From the NCBI GenBank assembly GCA_948562205.1, contig CAOYAN010000004.1, positions 14,903 through 78,902 on the forward strand: DNA of 64,000 nt, read 5' to 3'. Source of the stretch: an uncultured Clostridia bacterium. Its GTDB lineage: Bacteria; Bacillota; Clostridia; TANB77; CAG-465. The notes below the pieces were generated by a model. That model was given only the letters and a program-made list of their open reading frames with translations. It had not been told where the DNA came from and ran no database searches. Positions 27,778 through 36,477 of the stretch are shown piece by piece. The position numbers and the translations under genes were made by a program. Within the stretch, counting starts at the first letter, position 1; every line of letters begins with the position of its first letter.

Positions 27778-28674
27778 ATGAGTATCAAACAAAAACAAGA
27801 ATACAATTTTAATACTGATATCTCTGAGAATGAATATGTAGTTATAAATAAGTTCTTAGAATTTTATAGAAATCAGGAGATTATAATTGCTGATGAATAC
27901 AGGCAAGATTATAAATTAGTTCCATTAGAAGAGACTGGAGCAGTTTTTAAAGTAAATGATGATACTTTTAAAGCTTTAAGTTTTTGTAAGAGAATATTTT
28001 ATAAAGGAAAACCTTATGTAGTTGAATTAAAATTATCCCGTTTTGGACATTCAAAAGATGATCCTAAATGTTTACAAATGAGAGAATTACGCATTACTAC
28101 AACTGGAGAAGAACATTTTATTACACTAGATACAGAGGATGCTAGGAAATGTAATATGTTATTTAATATTATTAGTATATTTAATGAAAATAAAATAATT
28201 TCTCCAGAAAAAGCATATTCTGAGCAAATGTATACTGATAAAACATTACAAGAGTTTATAAGAAATCATGAATGGCAAAGTATTTATACTGGTATAAAAC
28301 AGATGCCTGAACTTGCCGATGCTTTATTTATAATTAGCGAGGGTTTTCACTATACTGCCTATTTTGGAACAATCCTATATCAGTTAATTTCATTTAGAAT
28401 TAATAATTTAAATGATTTGGATGAAGATGATTTAAGAGAACTTGATACATTAATATTTAATTTAAGTAAAAATAGGCTACTAAAAGTTAAGTTCCATGAA
28501 ACTATTGGAAATGGAGTAAAATCTTATCCAACAAGATCAATATTATTGAGATACTATCATAGTAATGGTAGAGTACATAATTCTTGCCAATATACTGTAG
28601 ATAATGCAGAATTGTTAAAAGAGCAAAGAGTATTAAATAAATGTGTAAGGGACTTAACATCTAATAATAAATAA
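27778..28674 (+). CDS. hypothetical protein inserted in the family B cluster
   Basis: 298 residues with an AGGAGG site. Not a member of the flanking paralogue family and not recognised. Predominantly helical C-terminal half with 'IISEGFHYTAYFGTILYQLISF' (near 182-203), which is hydrophobic but shorter than a convincing TM pair. The N-terminal half contains strands ('YVVELKLSRFGHSKDD', 'LRITTTGEEHFITLD'). Co-transcribed with the upstream family B gene judging from the short gap and lack of terminator; a terminator follows it. Confidence 0.7.
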   Translation: MSIKQKQEYNFNTDISENEYVVINKFLEFYRNQEIIIADEYRQDYKLVPLEETGAVFKVNDDTFKALSFCKRIFYKGKPYVVELKLSRFGHSKDDPKCLQMRELRITTTGEEHFITLDTEDARKCNMLFNIISIFNENKIISPEKAYSEQMYTDKTLQEFIRNHEWQSIYTGIKQMPELADALFIISEGFHYTAYFGTILYQLISFRINNLNDLDEDDLRELDTLIFNLSKNRLLKVKFHETIGNGVKSYPTRSILLRYYHSNGRVHNSCQYTVDNAELLKEQRVLNKCVRDLTSNNK

Positions 28675-28683
28675 AAAAGTTTA

Positions 28684-28738
28684 AAAATTAAAAGTCATTG
28701 AGAATGTAAATGTGTTTTCAGTGACTTTTAATTTTATT
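28684..28738 (+). terminator. intrinsic terminator
   Basis: AAAATTAAAAGTCA (28684-28697) pairs with TGACTTTTAATTTT (28722-28735). Confidence 0.75.
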
Positions 28739-28773
28739 AGTATTAATTGTTTTAATATATTATACTCTACACT

Positions 28774-28854
28774 TTGACATTTAATATAAATAATGGTATA
28801 ATAATTTCACTTAACATAATAACACTTTCTATAATTAGAAAAGGAGATTTTTAA
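28774..28854 (+). promoter_or_regulatory. family B promoter and conserved leader, copy 3
   Basis: TTGACA (28774-28779), 17-base spacer, TATAAT (28797-28802), then a leader differing from copy 2 by only a couple of bases, with the same pre-SD hairpin. Confidence 0.75.
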
Positions 28855-30213
28855 ATGGAAAAAGTAAAAGAAAAAATTAAACTTGGAACATCAATTAGAA
28901 AATTAATAGTCGAAATTATATTATATGAGGATGTGCCAAAAGATGTAAAAAAAATATATGAACATTCTGTTTCAGCAAAAGATTATAGTACATATACAAA
29001 ATTTAAAATCATTAAATATAACGGTGGTGGAGATCTTGTAAATTATGGTCTAAACACTTTTGTCAGAGATATTTATATCCATAATAAAGGTGTGGTAGCA
29101 TACTCAGATAGATTTGGTAAATATTCTAAAATATATGATAAAGATATAGTAAATTTAATAACAAATTCTAATGTTTTGGTAACTCCTGAGGGTATTATTC
29201 TTTTTTATTCTAATTATTCTATATATGCTACACTAAATTGTAAAGCTGGATATATGGTAAATATTGGCTCTCTTTTTACTGAAATTGGAAAAGAATACAA
29301 ATTATCTAAGGTTTTCTGTTCAAATAAAAATACATATATTGAAGCAGTTGATATAGTAACAAATCAAAAAAGCTATTATATACTTATCTTTTCCTTTGAT
29401 TTATATGGTGCTTATAGTACCCAAGTTAAAATTAAAGTAGAAAGAATAAGTGCAGAGTATTCATATGAGGATATTATAAGTAAAAATCATTTCGATGACG
29501 ATTACTTTGAAGAATGTGATAATCAAATAATAGATACTTCTAATAGAATACTTAATATTTCAACTGTAAATACTAATTTAAATTCATCAGAATACAAAAA
29601 AATATTTTGTAAAAAAGCAGGATGTATAAAAAGAAAAGAACATATAGATGGAGATAGAACAATATTTTGTACTAATATTTTCTATGATGGTGATATAGGT
29701 ATAGATAATTCGATAAATTCTTTTGTCAAATCTTTAACAATTGCAAGACCATATATTGCTGAAGGATTTTGGAATTTTATTTTTGGTTATTCAAATATAA
29801 GAAATGTATTGTTTCAACTTGACAGATTTAATTCATGTTATATATATACTGACAATATAAATAGTATATTTGATAATTTGAAAAATTGTAAGTTATATGT
29901 ATCCAGCGAAGGTGTTATAATTGCAGCCTATAGTATAAAAAATTGTATATATATATCTTTTTCTCTTGATGGAGTAGTTTGGAAAAAGTATAATTTATCT
30001 GATATTATTAAAACTTCTAAAAAAATAGAATCTGTTTTAATTTCATATAAGTATGATAAAAATATTCTTACTATATATGAATGTAATGAATATGATACTT
30101 CGCATACAGATAATACATCTTCTACACAAGAATATACAATAGATTTTGTATTTGATTTTTGGAGTTTATATAATTCTCCAGTAGAAGTAATTTTTAATAT
30201 TGTAGAGCTTTAA
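28855..30213 (+). CDS. lineage-specific large protein, family B (member 3)
   Basis: 452 residues. Start MEKVKEKIKLG; first repeat 'YNGGGDLVNYGLNTFVRDIYI' (near 55), 'YSDRFGKYS', 'TPEGIILFY', 'FDLYGAYSTQVKI'; second repeat 'GIDNSINSFVKSL' (near 282), 'QLDRFNSCY', 'SSEGVIIAA', SLDGVVWKKY (near 372), 'FDFWSLYNSPVEVIF'. The linker between halves is the most variable part and carries a Cys/Lys-rich patch here. Function unknown. Confidence 0.8.
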   Translation: MEKVKEKIKLGTSIRKLIVEIILYEDVPKDVKKIYEHSVSAKDYSTYTKFKIIKYNGGGDLVNYGLNTFVRDIYIHNKGVVAYSDRFGKYSKIYDKDIVNLITNSNVLVTPEGIILFYSNYSIYATLNCKAGYMVNIGSLFTEIGKEYKLSKVFCSNKNTYIEAVDIVTNQKSYYILIFSFDLYGAYSTQVKIKVERISAEYSYEDIISKNHFDDDYFEECDNQIIDTSNRILNISTVNTNLNSSEYKKIFCKKAGCIKRKEHIDGDRTIFCTNIFYDGDIGIDNSINSFVKSLTIARPYIAEGFWNFIFGYSNIRNVLFQLDRFNSCYIYTDNINSIFDNLKNCKLYVSSEGVIIAAYSIKNCIYISFSLDGVVWKKYNLSDIIKTSKKIESVLISYKYDKNILTIYECNEYDTSHTDNTSSTQEYTIDFVFDFWSLYNSPVEVIFNIVEL

Positions 30214-30221
30214 AGTATTTT

Positions 30222-30258
30222 AATTAAGAATGCCTAAATTTTAGGCATTCTTAATTTT
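30222..30258 (+). terminator. intrinsic terminator
   Basis: Fifteen-base perfect stem (AATTAAGAATGCCTA / TAGGCATTCTTAATT) with a five-base loop. Confidence 0.88.
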
Positions 30259-30458
30259 GTATAAATAATGAATTATTTAATATATATATAGAAACATTTT
30301 ATATGTTTTAGATAAATTCTATTGTTTAAAGAGGCAATAATAATAATCTTATATGATATAAAAATAATTTTTTAAGTAGACTTTTAGTTTAAAATATGAT
30401 AAAATATTTAAGTAATAAATATTTAAAAATTATAATATTTTAAAAGGGAGGAATAAAA

Positions 30459-31184
30459 ATGTCAGGACATAGCAAATGGGCAAATATTAAAAGAAAAAAA
30501 GAAGCTACAGACTCTAAAAGAGCAAATATTTTCTCAAAGCTTGGAAAAGAAATCACTGTAGCTGTAAAAATGGGTGGAAGTGCTGATCCAAATGTTAACC
30601 GTAAATTAAAAGATGTTATAGCTAAAGCTAAATCACAGAATATGCCAAATGATAATATAAATAGATGTATACAAAAAGCTGCTGGTGATTCTTCATCTGA
30701 TAACTACGAGGAAATGGTATATGAAGGATTTGGGCCTTGTGGAACAGCAGTAATAGTAGAAGCATTAACAGATAATAAAAATAGAACAGCAGCTGATTTA
30801 CGTTCTATTTTTAGTAAATCAGGAGGTAGTCTTGGCCAAACTGGTTCTGTTGGCTATATGTTTGATAAAAAAGGATATATATTAATAGAGAGAACATCTG
30901 ATATAGATGAAGATTCTCTTATGCTTGAAGTTTTAGACCTTGGAGCAGAAGACTTTATATCAGAAGAAGAATACATAGAGATATTAACTAATCCAGAAGA
31001 CTTCTCTAATATAAGAGAAGAAGTTGAAAAGAAAAACCTTACTATTTTAGAATCTGATATAAGACAAATTGCAAATATAAAAAAAGAATTAACTGATGAA
31101 GAAAATGAGAAGATGCAAAACTTTTTAGATAAATTAGATGATAATGATGATGTTCAAAATGTTTGGCATAATGCGGATATATAA
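30459..31184 (+). CDS. yebC: YebC/PmpR-family regulatory protein
   Basis: 241 residues, diagnostic start 'MSGHSKWANIKRKKEATDSKRA', then 'GGSADPNVNRKLKDVIAKAK', 'YEGFGPCGTAVIVEALTDN' and 'SGGSLGQTGSVGYMF'. The family was described as DNA-binding repressors; members of the YebC2 branch help ribosomes on proline-rich stretches. I cannot tell the branch by eye. AGGGAGG site seven bases before ATG. ruvC/ruvAB, common neighbours, are absent. Confidence 0.96.
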   Translation: MSGHSKWANIKRKKEATDSKRANIFSKLGKEITVAVKMGGSADPNVNRKLKDVIAKAKSQNMPNDNINRCIQKAAGDSSSDNYEEMVYEGFGPCGTAVIVEALTDNKNRTAADLRSIFSKSGGSLGQTGSVGYMFDKKGYILIERTSDIDEDSLMLEVLDLGAEDFISEEEYIEILTNPEDFSNIREEVEKKNLTILESDIRQIANIKKELTDEENEKMQNFLDKLDDNDDVQNVWHNADI

Positions 31185-31230
31185 ATTACATAATTTTATA
31201 ATATTTTTGTAATATTTTCCTTTAAAATTA

Positions 31231-31259
31231 TTGACTTTACATAAAAAGTATGTTATAAT
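31231..31259 (+). promoter_or_regulatory. promoter
   Basis: TTGACT (31231-31236), 17-base spacer, TATAAT (31254-31259). Confidence 0.7.
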
Positions 31260-31329
31260 GATAGTGTAGGTAAGAATTTCTTTATTTAAAAAAGAGATTT
31301 TTACTGAGGTAAAAGAGGGGTGATGTTAC

Positions 31330-31950
31330 ATGTATTATGATAATAAATCTAGTTTTTATATAAGACAATATGGACCAAAAGTTTTATGTATTGTTTTTGT
31401 TATAGTAATAGCTGGTACAGGATTATACATATATATGTCTAACAGATCAAAAACTCCTACTGTAGATGTTACTAAACAAACAATCGCTAATCAAGGCTCT
31501 ACTACTTCACAAGAAGAGCAAAAGGTTGATGAAAATGTAGCATCATTAGAGTTACCAAACAAATTAGAAAGTTTAAAACCATTAGAGAAAAGAACTGTAA
31601 AAGTATCTTCTATAGAAAATAATGGTGAGTTAATAATAATAGATGGTGAGACTAGATTTACAGCAAATCTTATAGGACTTGACTTTAATACAGTCGAACC
31701 AGATACAATATATCAAATAGGACAAGATATAGCAAATAGACAAGTACAAATAGCATTTGACAATACTAAATGTACTGGAGATAAAGCAAATGTATATGTA
31801 TACTTAAATGATGAATTATACAATGCTAAACTATTAGAACAAGGAAAAATAAAACTTAGATCAAATGATATAAATAAACTATTATTAAAAGACTTAACAG
31901 AATCTCAAGCATATGCAAAACAAACAAGAGCAGGAGTTTGGGAATACTAA
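31330..31950 (+). CDS. membrane-anchored staphylococcal nuclease-like (SNase) protein
   Basis: 206 residues. N-terminal TM anchor (about 16-36), a Ser/Thr/Gln-rich linker, then an SNase-like OB fold (about 78-206): 'RTVKVSSIENNGELIIIDGETRFTANLIGLD', 'QIGQDIANRQVQIAFD', 'KANVYVYLNDELYNAKLLEQGKIKL', 'AYAKQTRAGVWEY'. The final segment is typical of the fold. The nuclease Arg/Glu residues expected in the first strands (R-x-x-G-I-D-x-P-E pattern) are not clear, so it may be a binding rather than a catalytic version. GAGGGG site upstream. Confidence 0.75.
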   Translation: MYYDNKSSFYIRQYGPKVLCIVFVIVIAGTGLYIYMSNRSKTPTVDVTKQTIANQGSTTSQEEQKVDENVASLELPNKLESLKPLEKRTVKVSSIENNGELIIIDGETRFTANLIGLDFNTVEPDTIYQIGQDIANRQVQIAFDNTKCTGDKANVYVYLNDELYNAKLLEQGKIKLRSNDINKLLLKDLTESQAYAKQTRAGVWEY

Positions 31951-32040
31951 AAAGCATGCCGAACTAGGGAAAAACCTTAGTTTTCATATATCAACCTCTT
32001 ATGATCGCCTCTATAGTAATGTAGGGGCATCTTTTTTTAT
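31951..32040 (+). terminator. terminator with an extra upstream hairpin
   Basis: Hairpin one AACTAGG/CCTTAGTT (31962-31982); hairpin two GCCTCTA/TAGGGGC (32007-32027) with flanking GAT/ATC and a seven-T run (32032-32038). ATGCC near 31956 could also pair with GGCAT near 32026. It works as the terminator of the SNase-like gene; a small structured RNA is possible but unsupported by any family I know. Confidence 0.7.
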
Positions 32041-32062
32041 ATATTTTAGAATTTATATAAAA

Positions 32063-32301
32063 TTATTCATCTATATTGATATTCTCAAATAACTTATCAT
32101 TAAAGAAATCTACTAACTTTATATTTAACGCTTCCATATATACTCCAAAATGTCTAGTCTTATATACCTTCTTTGCCCCTTTAATATTTTAAATAATGTT
32201 GAACGAGAAATACCAGCAAGTGTACTCAATTTAGAAATATTTAAATTATTCATTTTCATTAAGTTTATTAGTCTTTTTCTAATAGAAGTTGATAAATCCA
32301 T
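32063..32301 (-). pseudogene. XRE-type helix-turn-helix regulator broken by a one-base frameshift
   Basis: From ATG 32301 (AGAGGTG site 9 bases upstream) the frame reads MDLSTSIRKRLINLMKMNN, a classic HTH 'KLSTLAGISRSTLFKILKG' and 'IRLDILEYI', then stops early at 32125. In the -1 frame the expected ending follows at once: 'EALNIKLVDFFNDKLFENINIDE', stop at 32063-32065. A single lost base near 32140-32146 explains this. The intact protein would be about 79 residues. It lies just left of the phage attachment repeat, so it may be a host gene or a leftover repressor of this or an earlier element. Confidence 0.75.
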
Positions 32302-32584
32302 AATAAACAGCACCTCTTTTTATAATTTTATCAAAAAATAAAAATTTAGTAAATAAAAGTAGGGAATAAGTAAAAAATATAATAATATATAAAGTATAGT
32401 ATTTATATATTAGAAAATAAAAATATAATCTTAAAACAATTTACAAATTAAAAAAGAGTACAAAATGAAACTATATAATGTATTCCAAAATAAATATATT
32501 CTGGATTAATTAAAAAATATAAATTTATAATTTAATGATTTTATATTTTGTAAAAAAATAATAGAGGAGTGGTGAAAATAAATC

Positions 32585-32618
32585 ATTTTAAAGTTTTTAT
32601 GATTGCGCAAAATAATAA
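32585..32618 (+). repeat. left attachment site (attL), dif-like
   Basis: Shares ATTTTAAAGTTTT plus the perfect 21-base core (32598-32618) with the right copy. Arms end in ATTTT...AAAAT and carry TTGCGCAAA, resembling Xer dif half-sites as I remember them (GCGCA arm of E. coli dif; ATTTT-CG...CTT-AAA of streptococcal difSL). Confidence 0.75.
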
Positions 32619-32679
32619 GTAAAAACGAAATATTGTAACATTAAGTCATCTTATATCTTAATGTCTATTATTAATTAGC

Positions 32680-32708
32680 ATAGGTACCAATTGGTAGCTA
32701 TTTTTTTA
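32680..32708 (+). terminator. terminator upstream of the first phage gene
   Basis: TAGGTACC-AATT-GGTAGCTA stem followed by seven T. In the circular phage it lies after the last gene and before the first, so it separates the two transcripts. Confidence 0.7.
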
Positions 32709-32730
32709 TGCCTATTAAGGGAGGATTTTT

Positions 32731-32997
32731 ATGACAAAATTTATAGCTAAAAAAAATTTATTAGTTTTATCAAAAAATATAAAACAAACAAAAAAAGATG
32801 ACAACGGATCTTATAAAGAGTATGGCTCTATATCTCTTTATGATAAAGACGCTGATGAATTCTTTAAAATAACTATATTTGATAAATATAACGATATATT
32901 AAATCGTTATGATTTAATGAAATCATATAATATTGATGTTCAGATTGTTATTATAAATAAAGATGGAAACTCTATTGCAAGAATGAGTTTATTATAG
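32731..32997 (+). CDS. inovirus small protein, probable ssDNA-binding protein (gpV-like)
   Basis: 88 residues; AAGGGAGG site. Strand-rich, with alternating basic and aromatic positions ('KNIKQTKKDDNGSYKEYGSISLYDKDADEFFKITIFDK'), the size and composition expected of a filamentous phage single-strand-binding protein, which coats the replicated plus strand before packaging. The position directly upstream of the origin-like region and rep supports this. There is no motif that proves it, so the assignment rests on size, fold impression and synteny. Confidence 0.6.
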   Translation: MTKFIAKKNLLVLSKNIKQTKKDDNGSYKEYGSISLYDKDADEFFKITIFDKYNDILNRYDLMKSYNIDVQIVIINKDGNSIARMSLL

Positions 32998-33016
32998 TTA
33001 TATTGGTTGCAAGTGG

Positions 33017-33109
33017 TTGGGAAAGTTTTATTATTCATATATTAATAGTGCCTTGGGAAATTTTGACGGGTACTTAGTAACACCCGTCGAGAGTCCCATA
33101 TTTGGGAAA
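33017..33109 (+). other. candidate phage replication origin: iterons and hairpins
   Basis: Three copies of TTGGGAAA (33017-33024, 33053-33060, 33102-33109), a perfect hairpin GACGGGT/ACCCGTC (33065-33071, 33082-33088, ten-base loop) and a small CCCA-TATT-TGGG hairpin (33095-33106), all between the ssDNA-binding gene and rep. Repeats plus stem-loop next to rep match rolling-circle origins. Confidence 0.6.
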
Positions 33110-33148
33110 ATATATAATAATAAATTTTAATAAATGAGGTATAAATAT

Positions 33149-34182
33149 ATGATAGACACAGTTAAAGTTTTTACTTTTATTAATAGAGATATCTATAATA
33201 AAATTAAATTAAAAAGTAATATAAAATGTATGTATAATACATTTGAAAATAAAATATTTTATGAAATTATAAATACTAGTTTAGAGTGCTCTTATGATAG
33301 TTCCTTAAGTGTTAGAGTTGATGAAGCTACACGATATGGATTATCTGGTTTTGTTTTAGAAATAGAGGGAAGTTACCATAAAATTATAAAAGGTCATAAT
33401 GCTTTTGATGGTTTTTATAATATACAAGAAATAACTTTACGGATTTAAAAAACTTGTCGAAAAAGCTTATAATTTGAAACTTCCAAAATTAAAGCATTGG
33501 TTTTTACAAAGAATAGATATAACAAAGACTTTTGATTTAGATAATAATAAAAATGTACAAGCATATATAAATAATTTTAGATTATTAACATATCCTAGAC
33601 GTAATTTAAAATTTTATGAAAATGAAAGTGTATATGTAAGTCGGACAAACTACTACACTTAAAATATATAATAAATTAAAAGAATTTTTAAAACATGATA
33701 AGAAAAAGTTAAGTAATTTTTATGATTTCGACATTTTAAAATTTTGTCAAAAAATAGATGGTTATGTAAGGTTTGAGTGTGAAATAAAAAAGAAAAAATT
33801 AAAAAATATATATGGAACGAATTATATAAGAATAAATAATTTAAATTATAATGAAATAGAAAAAATATGGTGTGATGAATTTATGAAAATATTAAAATTT
33901 GATGATACTGAAATAAAAAAAGTAAGTAATAAAAATGATGTGTTAAAAAGATTAAAAACATTTTATAAGTCTAATAAAGCAAATGATCTTTATGCTTTTT
34001 ATTTAAGCATTAAAGTTGACGGTGAAAATTCTGTAAAAAATAATATGTCAAAAACTACTTTTTACAGAAAAAGAAAAGAACTTAAAAATGCTGGTGTAGA
34101 TTTTACTGGTTGCTTTAAAATTTATGAGGAAAATACAGACATAATAACGTTTAACCCATTTTTAGAGAAAGAAGTTGTTTAA
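33149..34182 (+). pseudogene. inovirus replication initiator (gene II/X family), interrupted by two +1 frame changes
   Basis: Read across three frames this gives about 344 residues of phage/plasmid Rep: 'MIDTVKVFTFINRDIYNKIK', 'LEIEGSYHKIIKGHNAFDGFYNIQ', then 'LPKLKHWFLQRIDI', 'TYPRRNLKFYENESVYVS', then 'TTTLKIYNKLKEFLKHD', 'GYVRFECEIKKKKL', 'NNMSKTTFYRKRKELKNAGVDF'. Start ATG 33149 follows TGAGGT. Frame changes, both +1, lie within 33432-33446 and 33639-33649, each at an in-frame CGG followed by A. No other stops exist. Either recent mutation, a sequencing artefact, or recoding. Function: nicks the plus origin for rolling-circle replication. Confidence 0.8.
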
Positions 34183-34278
34183 ATGAAAATTTTAAAAAAT
34201 ATATATTGGAAAATACACAATTTTTTACAATTAATAAAGTATACATTTAGATGTATAAAGTAAATTGAGGTGTTGTTT

Positions 34279-35908
34279 GTGAAAAAGATTTTATCTTTGT
34301 TATTCATATTTTGCATAGTATTTAATATATTTTCTACTAGTGTACAAGCTGTTGTTTATGAGAATAGAGCTGATGTTGATAATTCAACTGATACCAGACC
34401 TGATGCTTTAAGTTTGTATGATGTTTTGTGTCAATTACCCAAAAATTTAAGAGATGAAATATTACCACACATAACAGAAAAATCTTCTGTAAAGTTTCAG
34501 AATAAATATTATAGTGTTGTTGGCTTTGAAGCGTATCAAGCAATTTCGGGTCTTATTATTGTTCGCCGACAAGATGTTAAAAAACCTGATGTTGTTTATT
34601 ACGATTTCATTTTATCTGCTTCAGAACATACTTGTTATACACGTACAAATAGTATTCTTAGTTGGGATGGAACAAGGCATTTTAATGGTTTTATTATTTC
34701 TTCTACTATACAAATGATTAGATTAAATACGTATGACAAAAACGGTGTAGGACATTTTCAAGCTTACCCTATTTCTGGCGAGGGTGGATACGAATATACA
34801 GATGCTGGAGATATGTATGCTTGTGATATTGTTTTTTGCTCAAAGTATTTGGTTAAAAATGATGGCGTTTATGAAGAAGTAACTTATTCTAAAACTAATG
34901 ATGATATTAATTCCGCTAAGCATTTTAATTGGGGTGATCATTTAAATTTAGATGATAAATTAGATATACTTTTAGAGGAAGAATATAATATATCTGAAAA
35001 AACAAGTATTTTAAATATTAGGATAAATAAATTTGCCTTAGGTCAAAAGCTTTTTTATAGTAATGTTATGTTTGGAATTGATGGAACTCTAAAAACGAAA
35101 GAGGATATAATACTTGATCCCGAACGGAAAAGCTATAATGACATTAAATGCTTATCAGTCATTATATTTCCAGTTAGAAGATGAAAACGGTAATGTTTTA
35201 CTCACTAAAACTGGTAAATTCGGTCCAACTAATAGTTTAGCTTCAACTAATTTTTATGTTGAATTTGATGATGCTGTTGGTGGAACTATAAATTTTACTC
35301 CACGTTTAAAAGGTATTGGAATTGCATCATCTTATGAAATATTTTTAAATGTTGTTGCAAATGATGACAGTGATTTAAGTTCTTTATTTATACAAGAAAC
35401 TTCTTTTGGTACAAATGTATATTTAGATGAAGATACACATTATTTTAAACTTACAAACAACGTTACTTTTACTTTATTAAAAAACTTTTTTAAATCTAAA
35501 AATATTACATTAGAATTTCTTATTTATACTAGAACTAGTAAAACACTTGTACTTACTAAAACTTATGATTTTGAATTAACTTCATCAACTACTACTTGGA
35601 CTGGTGGTACTGTTTCAGAGGGAAATAAAGATGTTGAAAATAATTATTATAACAAAACTGATATGGATATAAATAAAGAAATTGAAGGCTCAAATTCATC
35701 CTCTAATATAAATATTTCTGTTGGTGGAACAAATTCAGATATTAATATAGATAATATAAAAGATTTTAATTTTAGTGATATATTGAAATTGTGTTCACAT
35801 GGTTTTGAAACTTTTAAAATATTATTTTCTATGTTACCGAATTTTGTTTGGGGACTTGTTACAACTTTTATTGTTATTTGTATTATTTTACGATTGATAG
35901 GAAAGTAG
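34279..35908 (+). pseudogene. pIII-like adsorption/minor coat protein, interrupted by one +1 frame change
   Basis: GTG start 34279 after TTGAGGTG. N-terminal signal peptide (MKKILSLLFIFCIVF...VQA), a large extracellular region of about 480 residues, a Gly/Ser/Asn-rich stretch before the end ('EGSNSSSNINISVGGTNSD') and a C-terminal TM anchor 'MLPNFVWGLVTTFIVICIILRLIGK'. This is the architecture of the filamentous phage receptor-binding protein. The frame changes by +1 between 35111 and 35127 ('ILDP' into 'NGKAIMTLNAYQSLYF'), at an in-frame CGG-A. Open otherwise; total about 542 residues. No sequence similarity to a named pIII is claimed. Confidence 0.7.
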
Positions 35909-35918
35909 GGGGGATTAT

Positions 35919-36095
35919 ATGCAAAAAATAATAGATTTATTAATGTCTATATTATTTTTAGATATACCTTTAAAAATTTCCGATACAACTACATTACATT
36001 ATAATTTATTTACTATAATAATAGTATTTTTCGTAGCAAATTGTATATCTTTTATAATTTATCGTTTAACTGGCTCTGATAGTAATAATGATTAG
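35919..36095 (+). CDS. phage small membrane protein, 58 aa
   Basis: GGGGGG site then ATG 35919. MQKIIDLLMSILF start, a polar middle 'PLKISDTTTLHY', a TM segment 'NLFTIIIVFFVANCISFIIY' and an acidic tail SDSNND. Too short for most gene callers. Position between the pIII-like gene and the coat gene suggests a minor tip protein (pVI/pVII/pIX-like role). Confidence 0.65.
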   Translation: MQKIIDLLMSILFLDIPLKISDTTTLHYNLFTIIIVFFVANCISFIIYRLTGSDSNND

Positions 36096-36108
36096 GGAGG
36101 TGTATTTT

Positions 36109-36255
36109 ATGGGAATTCAAGAAATAATTGATTTTTGTAATAAACTTCAATTTAGTCATGCTTGGGCTAGTGATATATTGAAAATAATAATAATTGTTAG
36201 TGTTATGCAATTATTTATTATCTTATCTAAATTGATTATAAAATGGCGAATATAG
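36109..36255 (+). CDS. phage small membrane protein, 48 aa
   Basis: GGGAGGTG site, ATG 36109, 48 residues: amphipathic N-terminus MGIQEIIDFCNKLQFSHAW, one TM helix 'ILKIIIIVSVMQLFIIL' and basic end KLIIKWRI. Size and charge layout resemble minor capsid proteins of filamentous phage. It starts 13 bases after the previous stop. Confidence 0.65.
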   Translation: MGIQEIIDFCNKLQFSHAWASDILKIIIIVSVMQLFIILSKLIIKWRI

Positions 36256-36296
36256 TCCATTTTATATATATTAAAATATGTTAAGGAGGTGTCCTT

Positions 36297-36473
36297 ATGG
36301 AAGGAGGAATTACTTTGGCTGATATGATTACTAATGTAACTTCTTTGGTTGCACCAGTAAAAAGCGTTATGACTCTATTTTTAGAGCCACCAATGTTATT
36401 TTTCACTTGCGCCGCTGCACTTTGTGTAGTTATTGGACTAGCTAAAAAGTTTATACCAACTAAAAGAAGATAG
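36297..36473 (+). CDS. probable inovirus major coat protein (pVIII-like), 58 aa
   Basis: AAGGAGGTG site, the strongest in the phage, then ATG 36297. 58 residues: short acidic N-terminus MEGGITLADM, amphipathic helix, TM helix 'PPMLFFTCAAALCVVIGLA' and a strongly basic end KKFIPTKRR that would line the DNA. This is the coat protein pattern. There is no cleavable signal peptide. A strong terminator sits right after it, as expected for a gene needing the highest expression in the cluster. Confidence 0.75.
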   Translation: MEGGITLADMITNVTSLVAPVKSVMTLFLEPPMLFFTCAAALCVVIGLAKKFIPTKRR

Positions 36474-36477
36474 TTAT

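Noticed and set aside
24932..30213. Sialidase or BNR-repeat enzyme call for family B
   Set aside because: Only one Asp-box-like SLDG..W per protein, lacking one residue of the usual spacing, no catalytic residues and no signal peptide.
31951..32040. SRP RNA or 6S RNA after the SNase-like gene
   Set aside because: The GGAAGGAAGCAGCC-like tetraloop region of SRP RNA and the open bubble of 6S RNA are missing; the sequence reads as two short hairpins and a T run.
32150..32341. Plus-strand 63-codon ORF opposite the XRE gene
   Set aside because: It is the mirror of the helix-turn-helix gene, has no ribosome binding site and its protein looks like a shadow translation.
33440..35127. Genome-wide reassignment or quadruplet reading of CGG
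   Set aside because: Host genes at 30-32, 8178-8180, 9668-9670 and 18033-18035 contain in-frame CGG read as ordinary triplets; quadruplet reading of the first two would hit an early stop. Any special reading would have to be limited to the phage genes.
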